A stretch of DNA of 64,000 nucleotides from the NCBI RefSeq assembly GCF_000506985.1, contig NZ_KI650982.1, positions 248,001 to 312,000 of the forward strand, written 5' to 3'. Position 1 is the stretch's first letter. Each line of letters opens with the position of its first letter. The notes under the pieces were generated by a model. That model did not search any database. It was not told the DNA's origin and saw nothing but the letters and a program-made list of their open reading frames with translations. Origin of the DNA: Advenella kashmirensis W13003. Lineage in GTDB: Bacteria; Pseudomonadota; Gammaproteobacteria; Burkholderiales; Burkholderiaceae_B. Of the stretch, positions 1-8,340 are shown piece by piece. A program made the translations under genes and the position numbers.

Positions 1-1044
1 GTAAAAACCATGAACGAACTTGCCGAACGGCATGGTGATAAACAACGACAAAATAACGGCCAGATGGATCACCAGCAGCGGCGCCAGCGCGGATGTTTCG
101 CGGAACACCATCAGCAGCAGCCCCGTTACTGCAGCCAGAAACAGCTGGGCAATAAAGGCGTAATCCATGCCCATTTGCCGGATGTTGCGAATATCGGGAT
201 CCGCCTTGCGCTTAAGCCAGAACTGTCCGGCCGTACCAATGGCCAGCATGATGCCGCCGACGGTACCGGTCAGCTTGGGCAGGCTGAAAAACGCATACGG
301 TGCATGCCAGCCAAAGACATAATGGAAAATGGTGCCGAACACCGTGGCCGCAAAACAAAGCATGAATCCATAAAACGTAAAATGATGGAAGCGTCGGCGC
401 CAGGGTGAAATATTGTCGTCCGGATACGTGCAGCCGGTCTTGACGTTACCGTGCAAATACTTCAGGCTGAACGCGTCGGATAAGCCCTGACGAACATGTG
501 CGGCGGTCAACAGCAGCGAGGGTGACTCCCCAACGTCACGCAGAAAATTGCGAAACCCCATTCCCACTGCCAGCAGGACCCACAAGGCCGCGAGGCCAAA
601 GACCGTCGCCAGTACGCCGTGCGGAAAGATGGCATAAAACTGCCCATCCAGGTCGGCCTGCTGAGGGCCACCAATAATAGAGGCAAGCCCCAGCAGTACA
701 ATCAGGGCCAGCAAAAAGCCCAGACTGGCCAGCAACCCGCTGCGGTTGAACCCGCGCGCAATACCCGCCGGCCAGGCGTACGTCTCGTATGTCGTCTGGC
801 GCACTGCCGCCAGTTGAACCGGAAGATTGACATTGAATTCATGGGGTGGCGCGTACTGGCATGCGTAATAACACTCGCTGCAGTTGTGGCATAAATTGGC
901 CAGGTAATGGATATCCCCGCGCGTGAAATCCAGCCTTTGTTCCAGCGCGGGAAAGACCGCACAGAAACCTTCGCAGTAGCGACAGGAATTGCAAATGCCC
1001 ACAGAATTGCGGGCGTCCTCGATCAATTGTTCAAGCTGTTGCAT
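1..1044 (-). CDS. tcuB: TcuB-type tricarballylate/citrate utilization iron-sulfur membrane protein, C-terminus cut by window edge
   Basis: TcuB reoxidizes the FAD of TcuA and passes electrons to the membrane. About 348 codons are visible; the frame stays open at base 1, so the C-terminus is missing. The N-terminus has two ferredoxin-like cysteine clusters (CNSCRYCEGFC near residues 17-27 and CHNCSECYYAC near 52-62), followed by several hydrophobic helices typical of TcuB/CitB. The start ATG at 1044 follows GGAGG and lies inside the end of tcuA (14-base overlap), implying translational coupling. Family assignment is by recall of the CitB/TcuB pattern. A transporter gene could follow beyond the edge, but this cannot be seen. 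Confidence 0.88.
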   Translation of the reverse strand, partial: MQQLEQLIEDARNSVGICNSCRYCEGFCAVFPALEQRLDFTRGDIHYLANLCHNCSECYYACQYAPPHEFNVNLPVQLAAVRQTTYETYAWPAGIARGFNRSGLLASLGFLLALIVLLGLASIIGGPQQADLDGQFYAIFPHGVLATVFGLAALWVLLAVGMGFRNFLRDVGESPSLLLTAAHVRQGLSDAFSLKYLHGNVKTGCTYPDDNISPWRRRFHHFTFYGFMLCFAATVFGTIFHYVFGWHAPYAFFSLPKLTGTVGGIMLAIGTAGQFWLKRKADPDIRNIRQMGMDYAFIAQLFLAAVTGLLLMVFRETSALAPLLVIHLAVILSLFITMPFGKFVHGFY

Positions 1045-2425
1045 GCTTTGCTGCCTCCGTACCTGCAATGCGACCAAATACCGTACCGATAGCCATGCCA
1101 AAGCCGGCTACGTACCCTTTGCTCAGAATATTTCCGGCCATAATTTCCCCTGCGGCGAACACATTGGTGGCCAGCGCGCCATCTTCCATGATGACTTGTG
1201 CCTGTTTGGTGACCTTTACTCCCATATAGGTAAAAGTGATGCCCGTGGCCAACGGATAGGCATAAAAAGGACCCGTGTCGATTTTTTGCGCCCAGTTGGT
1301 TTTCTCAGGCTGCAAACCCTGCGTGCGACAACCGTCCAATACGCTGTGGTCGAATGTGCCCGGCTCAACGGCACGATTGAAAGCCTTTACAGTTTCCACC
1401 GTTGTCGCCACCGGCAAGCCCAGGCGTTCGGCCAGGGTTTCAATCGAATCGGCCGCGATGGATTTGAACACAGAGGGCATAAACCGCCCGATGGCCTTGG
1501 AATCAATAATGCAATAGGCAATCTGATCCGGCTGCTGGGCGACCAGGCGTCCCCAGATCGCGTAACGCTTGGGCCAGAAGTCCTCGCCTTCGTCGTAAAA
1601 GCGGCGGCCTTCCTTGTTAAGTACGATACCCAGCGACACGCAATCGACACGCGTCACAATACCGCCGTCATATTTCGGCGCCCTGGCATCAATGGCCACG
1701 GCGTGTCCCTGGGTGGGGTCGCCGATAATACAGGCCTTGTTGCGCATCAGCTCTCGCAGCATGACACCCTGGTTGTAGCGGGTGCCACGAATCAGAAAAT
1801 TGCGCGCCGCCGGACCCCAGGCCTCTTCCAGCCAGGCCACATTGGATTCAAACCCGCCCGATGCAATAACCACCGACTTGCCGTGAATGCGCAAGGGCTT
1901 GCCGTCGGCGACCAGATCAACGCTATCACACGTGTCATTGGAAAAATTCAGGCTTTTGGCTTCGGTTTCGTACAGAATCTGTACCCCCGCTTTCTCGGCC
2001 GCCTTGTAGTAGGCGTTAACCAGCGCCTTGCCACCGCCCAGAAAAAAGGCGTTGGTGCGTCCCAGATGCAGCGTGCCGCCCAGCGAAGGCTGAAAGCGCA
2101 CGCCATTGGCCTTCATCCATGGCGTACAGCCTTCGGTTTCGCGAATGACATAGCGCGCCATTTCTTCATTGGTCTCACCGCCCGTGACCCGGAACACATC
2201 CTGAAAATACTCGTCTTCGGGATAACTGTCTGTGAGCACATCTGTCGGCGCCTGATGCATGCATCGAAAATTACGGGTGTGGCTGCTATTGCCGCCCCGC
2301 CATGCACGCGGCGCGCTTTCGACCAGGATCACCGATGCATTCTGTTCCCTGGCGGACAAGGCCGCGCACAGCGCAGCATTGCCGCCGCCGATTACGAGCA
2401 CGTCACACGATAACGCTTCATCCAT
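1031..2425 (-). CDS. tcuA: FAD-dependent tricarballylate dehydrogenase TcuA
   Basis: TcuA oxidizes tricarballylate to cis-aconitate, which enters the TCA cycle. The 464-residue protein starts with a Rossmann FAD motif (CDVLVIGGGNAALCAALSARE) and ends with the fumarate-reductase-type FAD closing motif (VFAAGEIMAGNILSKGYVAG), the usual layout and length of the FAD_binding_2 family. I chose ATG 2425 because TGAGGAAGCAGGC precedes it; an upstream start at 2470 would add 15 residues overlapping the likely operator. It overlaps tcuB by 14 bases and is divergent from a GntR gene. The exact substrate is inferred from the pairing with tcuB. Confidence 0.9.
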   Translation of the reverse strand: MDEALSCDVLVIGGGNAALCAALSAREQNASVILVESAPRAWRGGNSSHTRNFRCMHQAPTDVLTDSYPEDEYFQDVFRVTGGETNEEMARYVIRETEGCTPWMKANGVRFQPSLGGTLHLGRTNAFFLGGGKALVNAYYKAAEKAGVQILYETEAKSLNFSNDTCDSVDLVADGKPLRIHGKSVVIASGGFESNVAWLEEAWGPAARNFLIRGTRYNQGVMLRELMRNKACIIGDPTQGHAVAIDARAPKYDGGIVTRVDCVSLGIVLNKEGRRFYDEGEDFWPKRYAIWGRLVAQQPDQIAYCIIDSKAIGRFMPSVFKSIAADSIETLAERLGLPVATTVETVKAFNRAVEPGTFDHSVLDGCRTQGLQPEKTNWAQKIDTGPFYAYPLATGITFTYMGVKVTKQAQVIMEDGALATNVFAAGEIMAGNILSKGYVAGFGMAIGTVFGRIAGTEAAKHATA

Positions 2426-2450
2426 GCCTGCTTCCTCAAATAATATACTG

Positions 2451-2471
2451 TTGTATTCTATTGTACACAAT
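2451..2471. promoter_or_regulatory. Putative GntR operator between tcuA and its divergent regulator
   Basis: TTGTATTCTATTGTA (2451-2465) overlaps the near-palindrome ATTGTACACAAT (2460-2471). This resembles FadR/VanR-type GntR sites (ATTGTATACAAT). A 14/15 copy of the first element lies before the Bug gene at 4269-4283 on the other strand, so one regulator probably reads both. Site recognition is by eye. Confidence 0.5.
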
Positions 2472-2556
2472 TATTTATTGCTGTGTATAAACACTTGAAA
2501 AACGCCGCAATACTGACCATTTGCGTTATGCTGTGTCAAAAACCAGGAAATATATA

Positions 2557-3261
2557 ATGGCTAAATCCAAATCGACCCTTCGCCCGGCTGTGTCCGATGC
2601 TGATTCCAACGCGGCCAATGATCGCGGCGTGAGCTTGAGCGATCAGGCTTACAGCTATATTGTTCAGTCGCTGGAAAACGGCACCATGCCGCCCGGCACC
2701 CGTTTGCGTGAAACAGAACTGGCTGCCGACATCGGCTTGAGCCGCACGCCGGTTCGGGAAGCACTGAACCGACTCATGTCCGAAGGGCTGGTAACAAACG
2801 ATCCGAAACGGGGACTCATTATTACCGAACTGGATCAGAATATGGTCGGCGAGCTTTATGAGATGCGCCGGGTGCTGGAAAGCACGGCGGCAGCCCTGGC
2901 AGCGCGCCATGCCACCGACGTCGAAATCGCCGTACTCAGACAGATTATTGACAGAGACGAAACCCTGAACGATCCGGCCGCCCTGTCACAAAACAACCGC
3001 CTGTTTCATCAAACGCTCTACCAATGCGCGCACAACCGCTATCTGCTCAAGACCTTGCAGGTGCTGCAGAACGCCATGCTTCTGCTGGGCAAAAGCACGC
3101 TGGCCGAAAGCGGCCGACCCTCGACGGCACGCGAAGAACATCAGGAAATTATCGGCGCGCTGGAGCAACGTAATCCGGATCAGGCACAAGCACTGGCCAG
3201 CCGGCATATCAGCGAAGCGTATAAGGTTCGGCTTAGCCGCTTCCTGCTGGATCGCAACTGA
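2557..3261 (+). CDS. GntR-family (FadR subfamily, FCD domain) transcriptional regulator
   Basis: A one-component metabolite-responsive DNA-binding protein of 234 residues. The winged helix covers about residues 25-90 (LSDQAYSYIVQSLENG, LRETELAADIGLSRTPVREAL, then the wing DPKRGLIITEL), followed by an all-helical FCD effector domain in which the family carries its acidic and histidine metal ligands (NNRLFHQTLY, SRHISEAY). ATG 2557 follows AGGA; an upstream in-frame TTG at 2521 is a weaker choice. Divergent from tcuAB and tail-to-tail, with no spacing, against a Bug gene, it probably controls tricarballylate-type acid use. The effector is unknown. Confidence 0.87.
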   Translation: MAKSKSTLRPAVSDADSNAANDRGVSLSDQAYSYIVQSLENGTMPPGTRLRETELAADIGLSRTPVREALNRLMSEGLVTNDPKRGLIITELDQNMVGELYEMRRVLESTAAALAARHATDVEIAVLRQIIDRDETLNDPAALSQNNRLFHQTLYQCAHNRYLLKTLQVLQNAMLLLGKSTLAESGRPSTAREEHQEIIGALEQRNPDQAQALASRHISEAYKVRLSRFLLDRN

Positions 3262-4227
3262 TTAGTCGGCTCGGGCTCCGGAGGATTTGACCGCTTTGCC
3301 CCAGGTGCCGATCTGCGCCTGAATAAAGGAGCCAAATTCGCCTGGCGTCATTTTTGCCGCGCGGGCGCCTTCGTGCGCCAGCTTGGATTTGACTTCCTCG
3401 CCGGCCAACGCCTTGCTGGCTGACTGATAGAGCGTGTCAATCACATTTTGCGGCGTGCCGGCGGGTGCAACCAGCCCATGCCATGAAACCGCTTCAAACC
3501 CGGGCACGGCCGCTTCTGCTACCGTAGGCAGATCGGGCAACGCCTCGGACCGTTCTGCCGAGGACACTGCCAGCCCTTTGATGGAACCTGCCTTGATATG
3601 GCTGATGGCGCCCGGAATGGTCGTAAACATGAAATCGGTCTGACCGCCGATCAGGGCGCTGATCGCCGGTGCGCCCCCCTTGAACGGAACGTGCACCAGA
3701 TCCAGTTTTTCCGCGTCTTTAAGCATGACGCCGGCCAGATGACCCGGCGTACCGCTGCCGGCGGATCCCATATTTGTTTTGCCGGGATTGTCCTTCATAT
3801 ACTGGATCAGGTCTTTCAGCCCTTTCATTTCCTTATGGTTGCCCCCCACGACCAGCACATTGGGGACCGTCGCAAACAGCGTAACCGGCGCAAAATCCTT
3901 GACGGCATCGTAGTTCAGCTTGCTATAGAGTGTCGGATTGATGCCATGGGTGCTGGCGGTCGCCAGCAGCAGTGTGTAGCCATCGGGCTTGGCAGTGGCC
4001 ACCGTCTGCGCCGCAATGGCGCCATTTCCGCCCCCTTTGTTTTCCACAACAATAGATTGCCTCAAATCCTTTGACATGGCGGCCGCCATGGTACGAGCCA
4101 GAATATCGGACGAACCGCCGGCCGGATGCGGCACAATCAGCCGGATGGGCTGCTCGGGGTAAGCCGCAAGAACGACGGCGGGACTTGCCAGCAAAATCGC
4201 CAGCATACAGGGTTTGAGACCGAACAT
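3262..4227 (-). CDS. Bug/TctC-family periplasmic solute-binding receptor
   Basis: Bug proteins are periplasmic receptors for carboxylates and similar small molecules, working with TctAB or acting as sensors. The 321-residue protein has a Sec signal (cleavage near AALA/VLAA, residues 20-22), then the family hallmark PIRLIVPHPAGGSSDILART, a GSAGSGTPGHLAG loop and the HVPFKGGAPAISALIGGQTDFMF segment. GGAG precedes ATG 4227. Its promoter carries an element nearly identical to the one before tcuA, so tricarballylate or a related tricarboxylate is the likeliest ligand (inference). No TctA/TctB membrane genes are visible here. Confidence 0.9.
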   Translation of the reverse strand: MFGLKPCMLAILLASPAVVLAAYPEQPIRLIVPHPAGGSSDILARTMAAAMSKDLRQSIVVENKGGGNGAIAAQTVATAKPDGYTLLLATASTHGINPTLYSKLNYDAVKDFAPVTLFATVPNVLVVGGNHKEMKGLKDLIQYMKDNPGKTNMGSAGSGTPGHLAGVMLKDAEKLDLVHVPFKGGAPAISALIGGQTDFMFTTIPGAISHIKAGSIKGLAVSSAERSEALPDLPTVAEAAVPGFEAVSWHGLVAPAGTPQNVIDTLYQSASKALAGEEVKSKLAHEGARAAKMTPGEFGSFIQAQIGTWGKAVKSSGARAD

Positions 4228-4268
4228 GGGGTTGCTCCTTCGATTTAATTTTATAATATACCAATGAA

Positions 4269-4283
4269 TACATTAGAATACAA
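4269..4283 (-). promoter_or_regulatory. Copy of the tcuA operator element upstream of the Bug gene
   Basis: Reading the minus strand from 4283 gives TTGTATTCTAATGTA, differing at one base from TTGTATTCTATTGTA at 2451-2465. It sits about 45 bases before the Bug start codon. Shared control by the intervening GntR protein is inferred. Confidence 0.45.
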
Positions 4284-4367
4284 TAAAGTAGAAACCCCGA
4301 CAAAATGAGCAGACGCGGTCGTTGTCAGGCCGAATCACGCAGTTCAAACGGATTCTCGCGGGTATGT

Positions 4368-5273
4368 TCAACTGATGTTTTGTTGCACATCCGTCGCTCC
4401 TCCAAAATGCGCCACGAGAAAGTCAATGAAGGCCCTGGTGCGCGCAGCCAGATTGCGCTGACTGGGATAATAGACATACAGGTCGGCAGAAGGAAGCGTA
4501 AAGTCCGGCAGGACGACCCGGAGTCGACCACTTTCAAGATACTTTGCCAAATCCCACTCGGAGCGAATCAGAATCCCGTGCCCTTCCAGCGCCCAGCCCA
4601 GCACAATGTCGCCATCGTTGCTCGAGAGCAAACCGTGGACCTTCACGACTTCGCTGTGATCATGATGCGTGAAACGCCAGATACCATACGCGTCGTCATT
4701 CTGCCTGTGGATAATACATTTGTGATGGACCAGGTCAGCCAGGGCCGACGGCGTGCCGTGGCGCTCGAGATAAAGAGGCGAAGCGCAAAGAAACCGGCGA
4801 TTGGACAGAATCCGTCGCGCATTCAGGCGTTTGTCGGGCAAAGCGCCAAACCGGATGGCCAGATCAAAACCACTCTCCACCAGATCCACCGGGCGGTCCG
4901 TCACCTCCATTTGCACCTCCACCTCCGGGTGAAGTTTGGCAAAATCCGACACCAGCGGTGCGATCGTGGTTCGGCCAAAACCCAATGTCGCGTTGATTCG
5001 CAACAGCCCGCGCGGTCTGCGACTGGATGAAATAATGTCTTCCATATCGCGAATATCAGTCAGTATCCGGGTCGCGTGCCGGACATAAGTTTCGCCTTCA
5101 CTGGTCAGGCTCAGACTGCGTGTTGTACGATTGACCAATCTGACGCCAAGCCGTTTTTCCAATTGCGCGAGCCTTTTGGTCGCGGCCGGTGGCGTTACGT
5201 CAAGGGCTCTTGCGGCAGCAGACAAATTGCCGTGCCGGGCCAGTGTCACGATAAACTGCAGGTCAGAAATCAC
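4368..5273 (-). CDS. LysR-family transcriptional regulator
   Basis: A 301-residue LysR regulator with the usual length and order: N-terminal winged helix-turn-helix (residues 1-60; LSAAARALDVTPPAATKRLAQLE, then VNRTTRSLSLTSEGE) and a periplasmic-binding-protein-like effector domain from about residue 90. The closest subgroup by eye is the CrgA/DsdC-like group with RPVDLVESGFDLAIRFG. It is divergent from the D-tartrate dehydratase gene across a 125-base gap holding a perfect palindrome, so it most likely controls tarD and the following Bug gene, with tartrate as a plausible inducer. That link rests on position only. Confidence 0.88.
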   Translation of the reverse strand: MISDLQFIVTLARHGNLSAAARALDVTPPAATKRLAQLEKRLGVRLVNRTTRSLSLTSEGETYVRHATRILTDIRDMEDIISSSRRPRGLLRINATLGFGRTTIAPLVSDFAKLHPEVEVQMEVTDRPVDLVESGFDLAIRFGALPDKRLNARRILSNRRFLCASPLYLERHGTPSALADLVHHKCIIHRQNDDAYGIWRFTHHDHSEVVKVHGLLSSNDGDIVLGWALEGHGILIRSEWDLAKYLESGRLRVVLPDFTLPSADLYVYYPSQRNLAARTRAFIDFLVAHFGGATDVQQNIS

Positions 5274-5294
5274 GATTGTGCACTTTAAGAAAAT

Positions 5295-5310
5295 TTATAA
5301 TTAATTATAA
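5295..5310. promoter_or_regulatory. Perfect 16-bp palindrome in the LysR/tarD gap
   Basis: TTATAATTAATTATAA is its own reverse complement and contains a T-N11-A spacing expected of LysR sites. It lies 21 bases from the LysR start and 88 from tarD. Being AT-only, it could partly overlap promoter elements. Confidence 0.45.
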
Positions 5311-5398
5311 GTGAATTATTCAACTCCATTTCACACGTAATCTTGATGCAACGCCTGTCTTTCGACACGGCCATGAGTGCAATCATCAGGAACACACA

Positions 5399-6565
5399 AT
5401 GAAAATAGTTGAAATCCGCGAAAAAACCTTTCCAATCAGCTCGCCCATCCGTAATGCCTACATTGATTTCAGCAAAATGACGCTGAGCCTGGTAGCGGTC
5501 ATCACAGATGTCATTCGCGACGGCAAACCCGTCATCGGATACGGTTTCAATTCCAATGGCCGATACGGCCAGGGAACCTTGATGCGCGAGCGCTTCATTC
5601 CCCGGCTTCTGGAAGCGGATCCCGATACATTAAACGACGACGCCGGCGACAATCTCGATCCGCACAAAATCTGGTCCACGCTTTTTTCCAATGAAAAACC
5701 GGGCGGTCATGGAGAACGCTCCGTGGCTATTGGCACCATCGATATGGCTGTTTGGGATGCTGTCGCAAAAATTGAAGGCAAGCCTCTGTTCCAGCTGCTG
5801 GCCGACCGCTACGGCGATGGGCAACCGGATCGCCGGGTTTTTGTTTATGCGGCCGGCGGTTATTACTATCCCGGGCAGGATCACACCAAACTCAAGGATG
5901 AAATGCGCAGCTATATTGATCGCGGCTACACCGTGGTGAAGAAAAAAATCGGCGGCGCATCACTGGACGAAGATCTGCGCCGTATCGATTCCATTCTAAG
6001 CGTGCTTCAGGATGGGCAGAAACTGGCGGTAGATGCCAACGGGCGCTTTGACAGGGATACTGCCATTACTTACGCGAAAGCACTGTCAAATTATGACCTG
6101 TTCTGGTACGAAGAACCGGGCGATCCGCTGGACTTCGAACTGCAGGCTGCACTGCGAAATTACTACCCGAATCCCATGGCCACCGGAGAAGATTTATTTT
6201 CCATGCAGGACGCACGAAACCTGATTCGTTATGCAGGCATGCGCGCCGACCGGGACTGGCTGCAGTTTGACTGCGCCCTCAGTTACGGGCTGGTCGAATA
6301 CCTGCGCACACTTGATATGTTGCACGAGCACGGCTGGTCACGTACCCGGTGTATTCCGCATGGCGGTCACCAGATGTCATTGAACATCGCAGCGGGTCTG
6401 GGGCTGGGAGGCAATGAATCCTACCCCGACCTCTTCCAGCCCTTTGGCGGGTTTCCCGATTCAGTGCAGGTGGAAAACGGCTATATCACCATGCCCGATC
6501 TGCCCGGCATCGGCTTTGAAGGCAAGGCGGATCTGTATAAAGTCATGCAGCAACTGTCAGCTTAA
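5399..6565 (+). CDS. tarD: D(-)-tartrate dehydratase (enolase superfamily, MLE/mandelate racemase group)
   Basis: Dehydrates D-tartrate to oxaloacetate using Mg2+. The 388-residue protein has the capping domain and TIM barrel of the enolase superfamily. Visible active-site elements are the KKK motif (181-183, catalytic Lys183), metal ligands Asp212 (VDANG), Glu238 (WYEEP) and Glu264 (TGED), and His321 in RCIPHGGHQM. These match the Lys/Asp/Glu/Glu/His set I recall for the characterized Bradyrhizobium TarD shifted by one residue, and the N-terminus (ISSPIRNAYIDF.KMT) also matches that family. ATG 5399 follows a weak AGGA. Followed 37 bases later by a Bug receptor gene; together they suggest tartrate uptake and degradation. 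Confidence 0.85.
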   Translation: MKIVEIREKTFPISSPIRNAYIDFSKMTLSLVAVITDVIRDGKPVIGYGFNSNGRYGQGTLMRERFIPRLLEADPDTLNDDAGDNLDPHKIWSTLFSNEKPGGHGERSVAIGTIDMAVWDAVAKIEGKPLFQLLADRYGDGQPDRRVFVYAAGGYYYPGQDHTKLKDEMRSYIDRGYTVVKKKIGGASLDEDLRRIDSILSVLQDGQKLAVDANGRFDRDTAITYAKALSNYDLFWYEEPGDPLDFELQAALRNYYPNPMATGEDLFSMQDARNLIRYAGMRADRDWLQFDCALSYGLVEYLRTLDMLHEHGWSRTRCIPHGGHQMSLNIAAGLGLGGNESYPDLFQPFGGFPDSVQVENGYITMPDLPGIGFEGKADLYKVMQQLSA

Positions 6566-6602
6566 CAACACAACCGACAGACAAACCAGGAGGAGACACC
6601 AG

Positions 6603-7598
6603 ATGAATACACATGCACCACGAATGAAATTCGGCATCACCCTGCTTGCCGGCCTTGTTGCACTCGCCGCAGGAACGATGGCCAGGGCCGACTATCCAGA
6701 AAAAAGCGTCACCATTGTCGTGCCGTTTTCTGCAGGCGGCCCTTCCGACAAAATCGCCCGCGATGTCGCAGAAGCGCTACGCGAACCATTGGGGCAGCCT
6801 ATCGTGATCGAAAATCGCCTGGGTGCGGGTGGCACGATCGGCACTGCGCGAGTCGCGCGCGCAAAAAATGATGGCTACACCCTGCTGGTTCACCATATCG
6901 GCCTGGCGACTGCGCACTCGCTTTACAAAGACCCCGGATACAAAATAGACGACCTTGAATTTCTCGGACTGATCAATGAAGCCCCGTCGACACTAATTGG
7001 GAAAACCGCATTACCGGCAGACGATTTCGCCCAGCTTAAACAATACATTGCCGACAAGGACAGCAGCATCAATCTGGCCAATGCCGGCGTCGGTTCGGCA
7101 TCGCATCTGTGCAGTCTCATGCTGCAAAGCACGCTCAAAAGCAATATGACATTTGTTCCGTATAAAGGGACTGCACCGGCCATGACTGACCTGATGGGCG
7201 GGCAAATCGATATCATGTGCGAGCAGGCAACCAATAGCATTCCGCAGATCGAAAGCAGGAAAGTAAAGGTCTATGGCGTGAGCAGCATGCAGCGCATGAG
7301 CATACCCGCGCTGGCATCCGTCCCCACACTGGACGAGGCAGGACTGAAGGGGTTCAATTTCAGCGTTTGGCATGGTCTGTATGCACCGCATGGGACTCCC
7401 AAACCTGTTGTCGACAAGATCAATGCCGCCCTGCGTATTGCACTGAAAAATCCCGACCTGATCAGGCGTCAGAAAGCGCTGGCGATTTCAGTTGTCAATG
7501 ACGACAGACTCTCTCCCGAAGGACATCGGGCCTTTTTTGAAAAAGAAGCAGCCCGCTGGTCTGACGTCATCAAGAATGCAGGAATTCAGCCAGAGTAA
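6603..7598 (+). CDS. Bug/TctC-family periplasmic receptor, tartrate cluster
   Basis: A 331-residue solute receptor with a Sec signal (hydrophobic ITLLAGLVALAAGT, cleavage near MARA/D), the Bug signature (VTIVVPFSAGGPSDKIARDVAEAL) and the FVPYKGTAPAMTDLMGGQIDIM segment. Start ATG 6603 follows AGGAGGAGA; the frame opens much earlier inside tarD but those codons have no ribosome site. It is co-directional with tarD, so it may bind tartrate or a similar hydroxy-dicarboxylate (inference from position). It has two cysteines (SHLCSL, DIMCEQ), which in the periplasm could form a disulfide. No tct membrane genes are nearby. Confidence 0.9.
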   Translation: MNTHAPRMKFGITLLAGLVALAAGTMARADYPEKSVTIVVPFSAGGPSDKIARDVAEALREPLGQPIVIENRLGAGGTIGTARVARAKNDGYTLLVHHIGLATAHSLYKDPGYKIDDLEFLGLINEAPSTLIGKTALPADDFAQLKQYIADKDSSINLANAGVGSASHLCSLMLQSTLKSNMTFVPYKGTAPAMTDLMGGQIDIMCEQATNSIPQIESRKVKVYGVSSMQRMSIPALASVPTLDEAGLKGFNFSVWHGLYAPHGTPKPVVDKINAALRIALKNPDLIRRQKALAISVVNDDRLSPEGHRAFFEKEAARWSDVIKNAGIQPE

Positions 7599-7620
7599 AA
7601 TCGACGCGCGCTGTATCTGC

Positions 7621-7671
7621 CAACCCCAATCCAGTCCGGCTATGCAAGCCCATGGCTCTGCATTGGGGTTG
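7621..7671. terminator. Inverted repeat between convergent genes, possible bidirectional terminator
   Basis: CAACCCCAAT (7621-7630) and ATTGGGGTTG (7662-7671) are perfect 10-bp complements with a 31-base loop that itself contains GGCT/AGCC. It sits between the convergent ends of the tartrate Bug gene and an RraA-like gene. There is no T-run, so intrinsic termination is uncertain. Confidence 0.4.
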
Positions 7672-7680
7672 CCCACGCAT

Positions 7681-8301
7681 CTAGACAAGCTGTGCCGCAA
7701 GCGCCTGGTCTATCCACGCGTCGTCATACTCGCCTTTGACAATCCCCGCGAGGACTTGCGCTTCTGCCTGCATTTTGCGACGGCTGGCGGCAGCAACGGA
7801 CGCAGCCTGATCACGCGGAATAAAGACGACACCATCACCATCGCCCACAACAATATCCCCTGGATGTACAACACAGCCTTCAATTGCAATCGCAATAGCC
7901 AGGTCACCCGGGCCGTTTTTCAACGGTCCCTGGTGTGTGACGCCCCTGGAATAGCATGGAAAATCATGCTTTACAAACGCATCTGCATCGCGGATCGCGC
8001 CATGCACGACAAAGCCCGCCAGACCGCGCATTCTTGCCACGCTCATCATGATTTCCCCAAGCAAAGCACGGTCCGTGTGCCCTTCCCCGTCAATCACCAG
8101 AACCTGCCCTGGCTGAGCTTTGCGCAAAGCATCGTGAATATGGAGGTTGTCGCCCGAGCGCACCTTTACAGTGTAGGCAACTCCCACAAGGGCAGCACTC
8201 TTGTGACGAGGAACCAGTGTACGCGTTCCTGCCAGGCGACGCAGTGAATCACTGATGATTGACGTGGGAACGCCTTCAAACAATTGCGCCAGTTCGTCCA
8301 T
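7681..8301 (-). CDS. RraA/HMG-aldolase family protein (first paralogue)
   Basis: A 206-residue member of the RraA-like fold, which includes 4-hydroxy-4-methyl-2-oxoglutarate/4-carboxy-4-hydroxy-2-oxoadipate aldolases and oxaloacetate decarboxylases. Visible family parts are GVAYTVKVRSGDN, the GQVLVIDGEGHTDRALLG loop, the Arg-Asp pair in VVHGAIRDADAF (catalytic arginine and metal-binding aspartate in the aldolases) and HPGDIVVGDGDGVVFIP. The aldolase residues are present, so it is more likely an enzyme than the RNase E regulator RraA. Last gene of a three-gene operon with a Bug receptor and a second RraA-like gene; starts 39 bases after the Bug stop. Substrate unknown. Confidence 0.82.
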   Translation of the reverse strand: MDELAQLFEGVPTSIISDSLRRLAGTRTLVPRHKSAALVGVAYTVKVRSGDNLHIHDALRKAQPGQVLVIDGEGHTDRALLGEIMMSVARMRGLAGFVVHGAIRDADAFVKHDFPCYSRGVTHQGPLKNGPGDLAIAIAIEGCVVHPGDIVVGDGDGVVFIPRDQAASVAAASRRKMQAEAQVLAGIVKGEYDDAWIDQALAAQLV

Positions 8302-8340
8302 GCCTTTTTCCTTGAATGTTATTGAATATCAATCTGTCAA

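Noticed and set aside
989-2413. Open frame of 474 codons on the plus strand opposite tcuA
   Set aside because: Its product shows no family motif and is the antisense shadow of tcuA, which has clear FAD motifs and a ribosome site.
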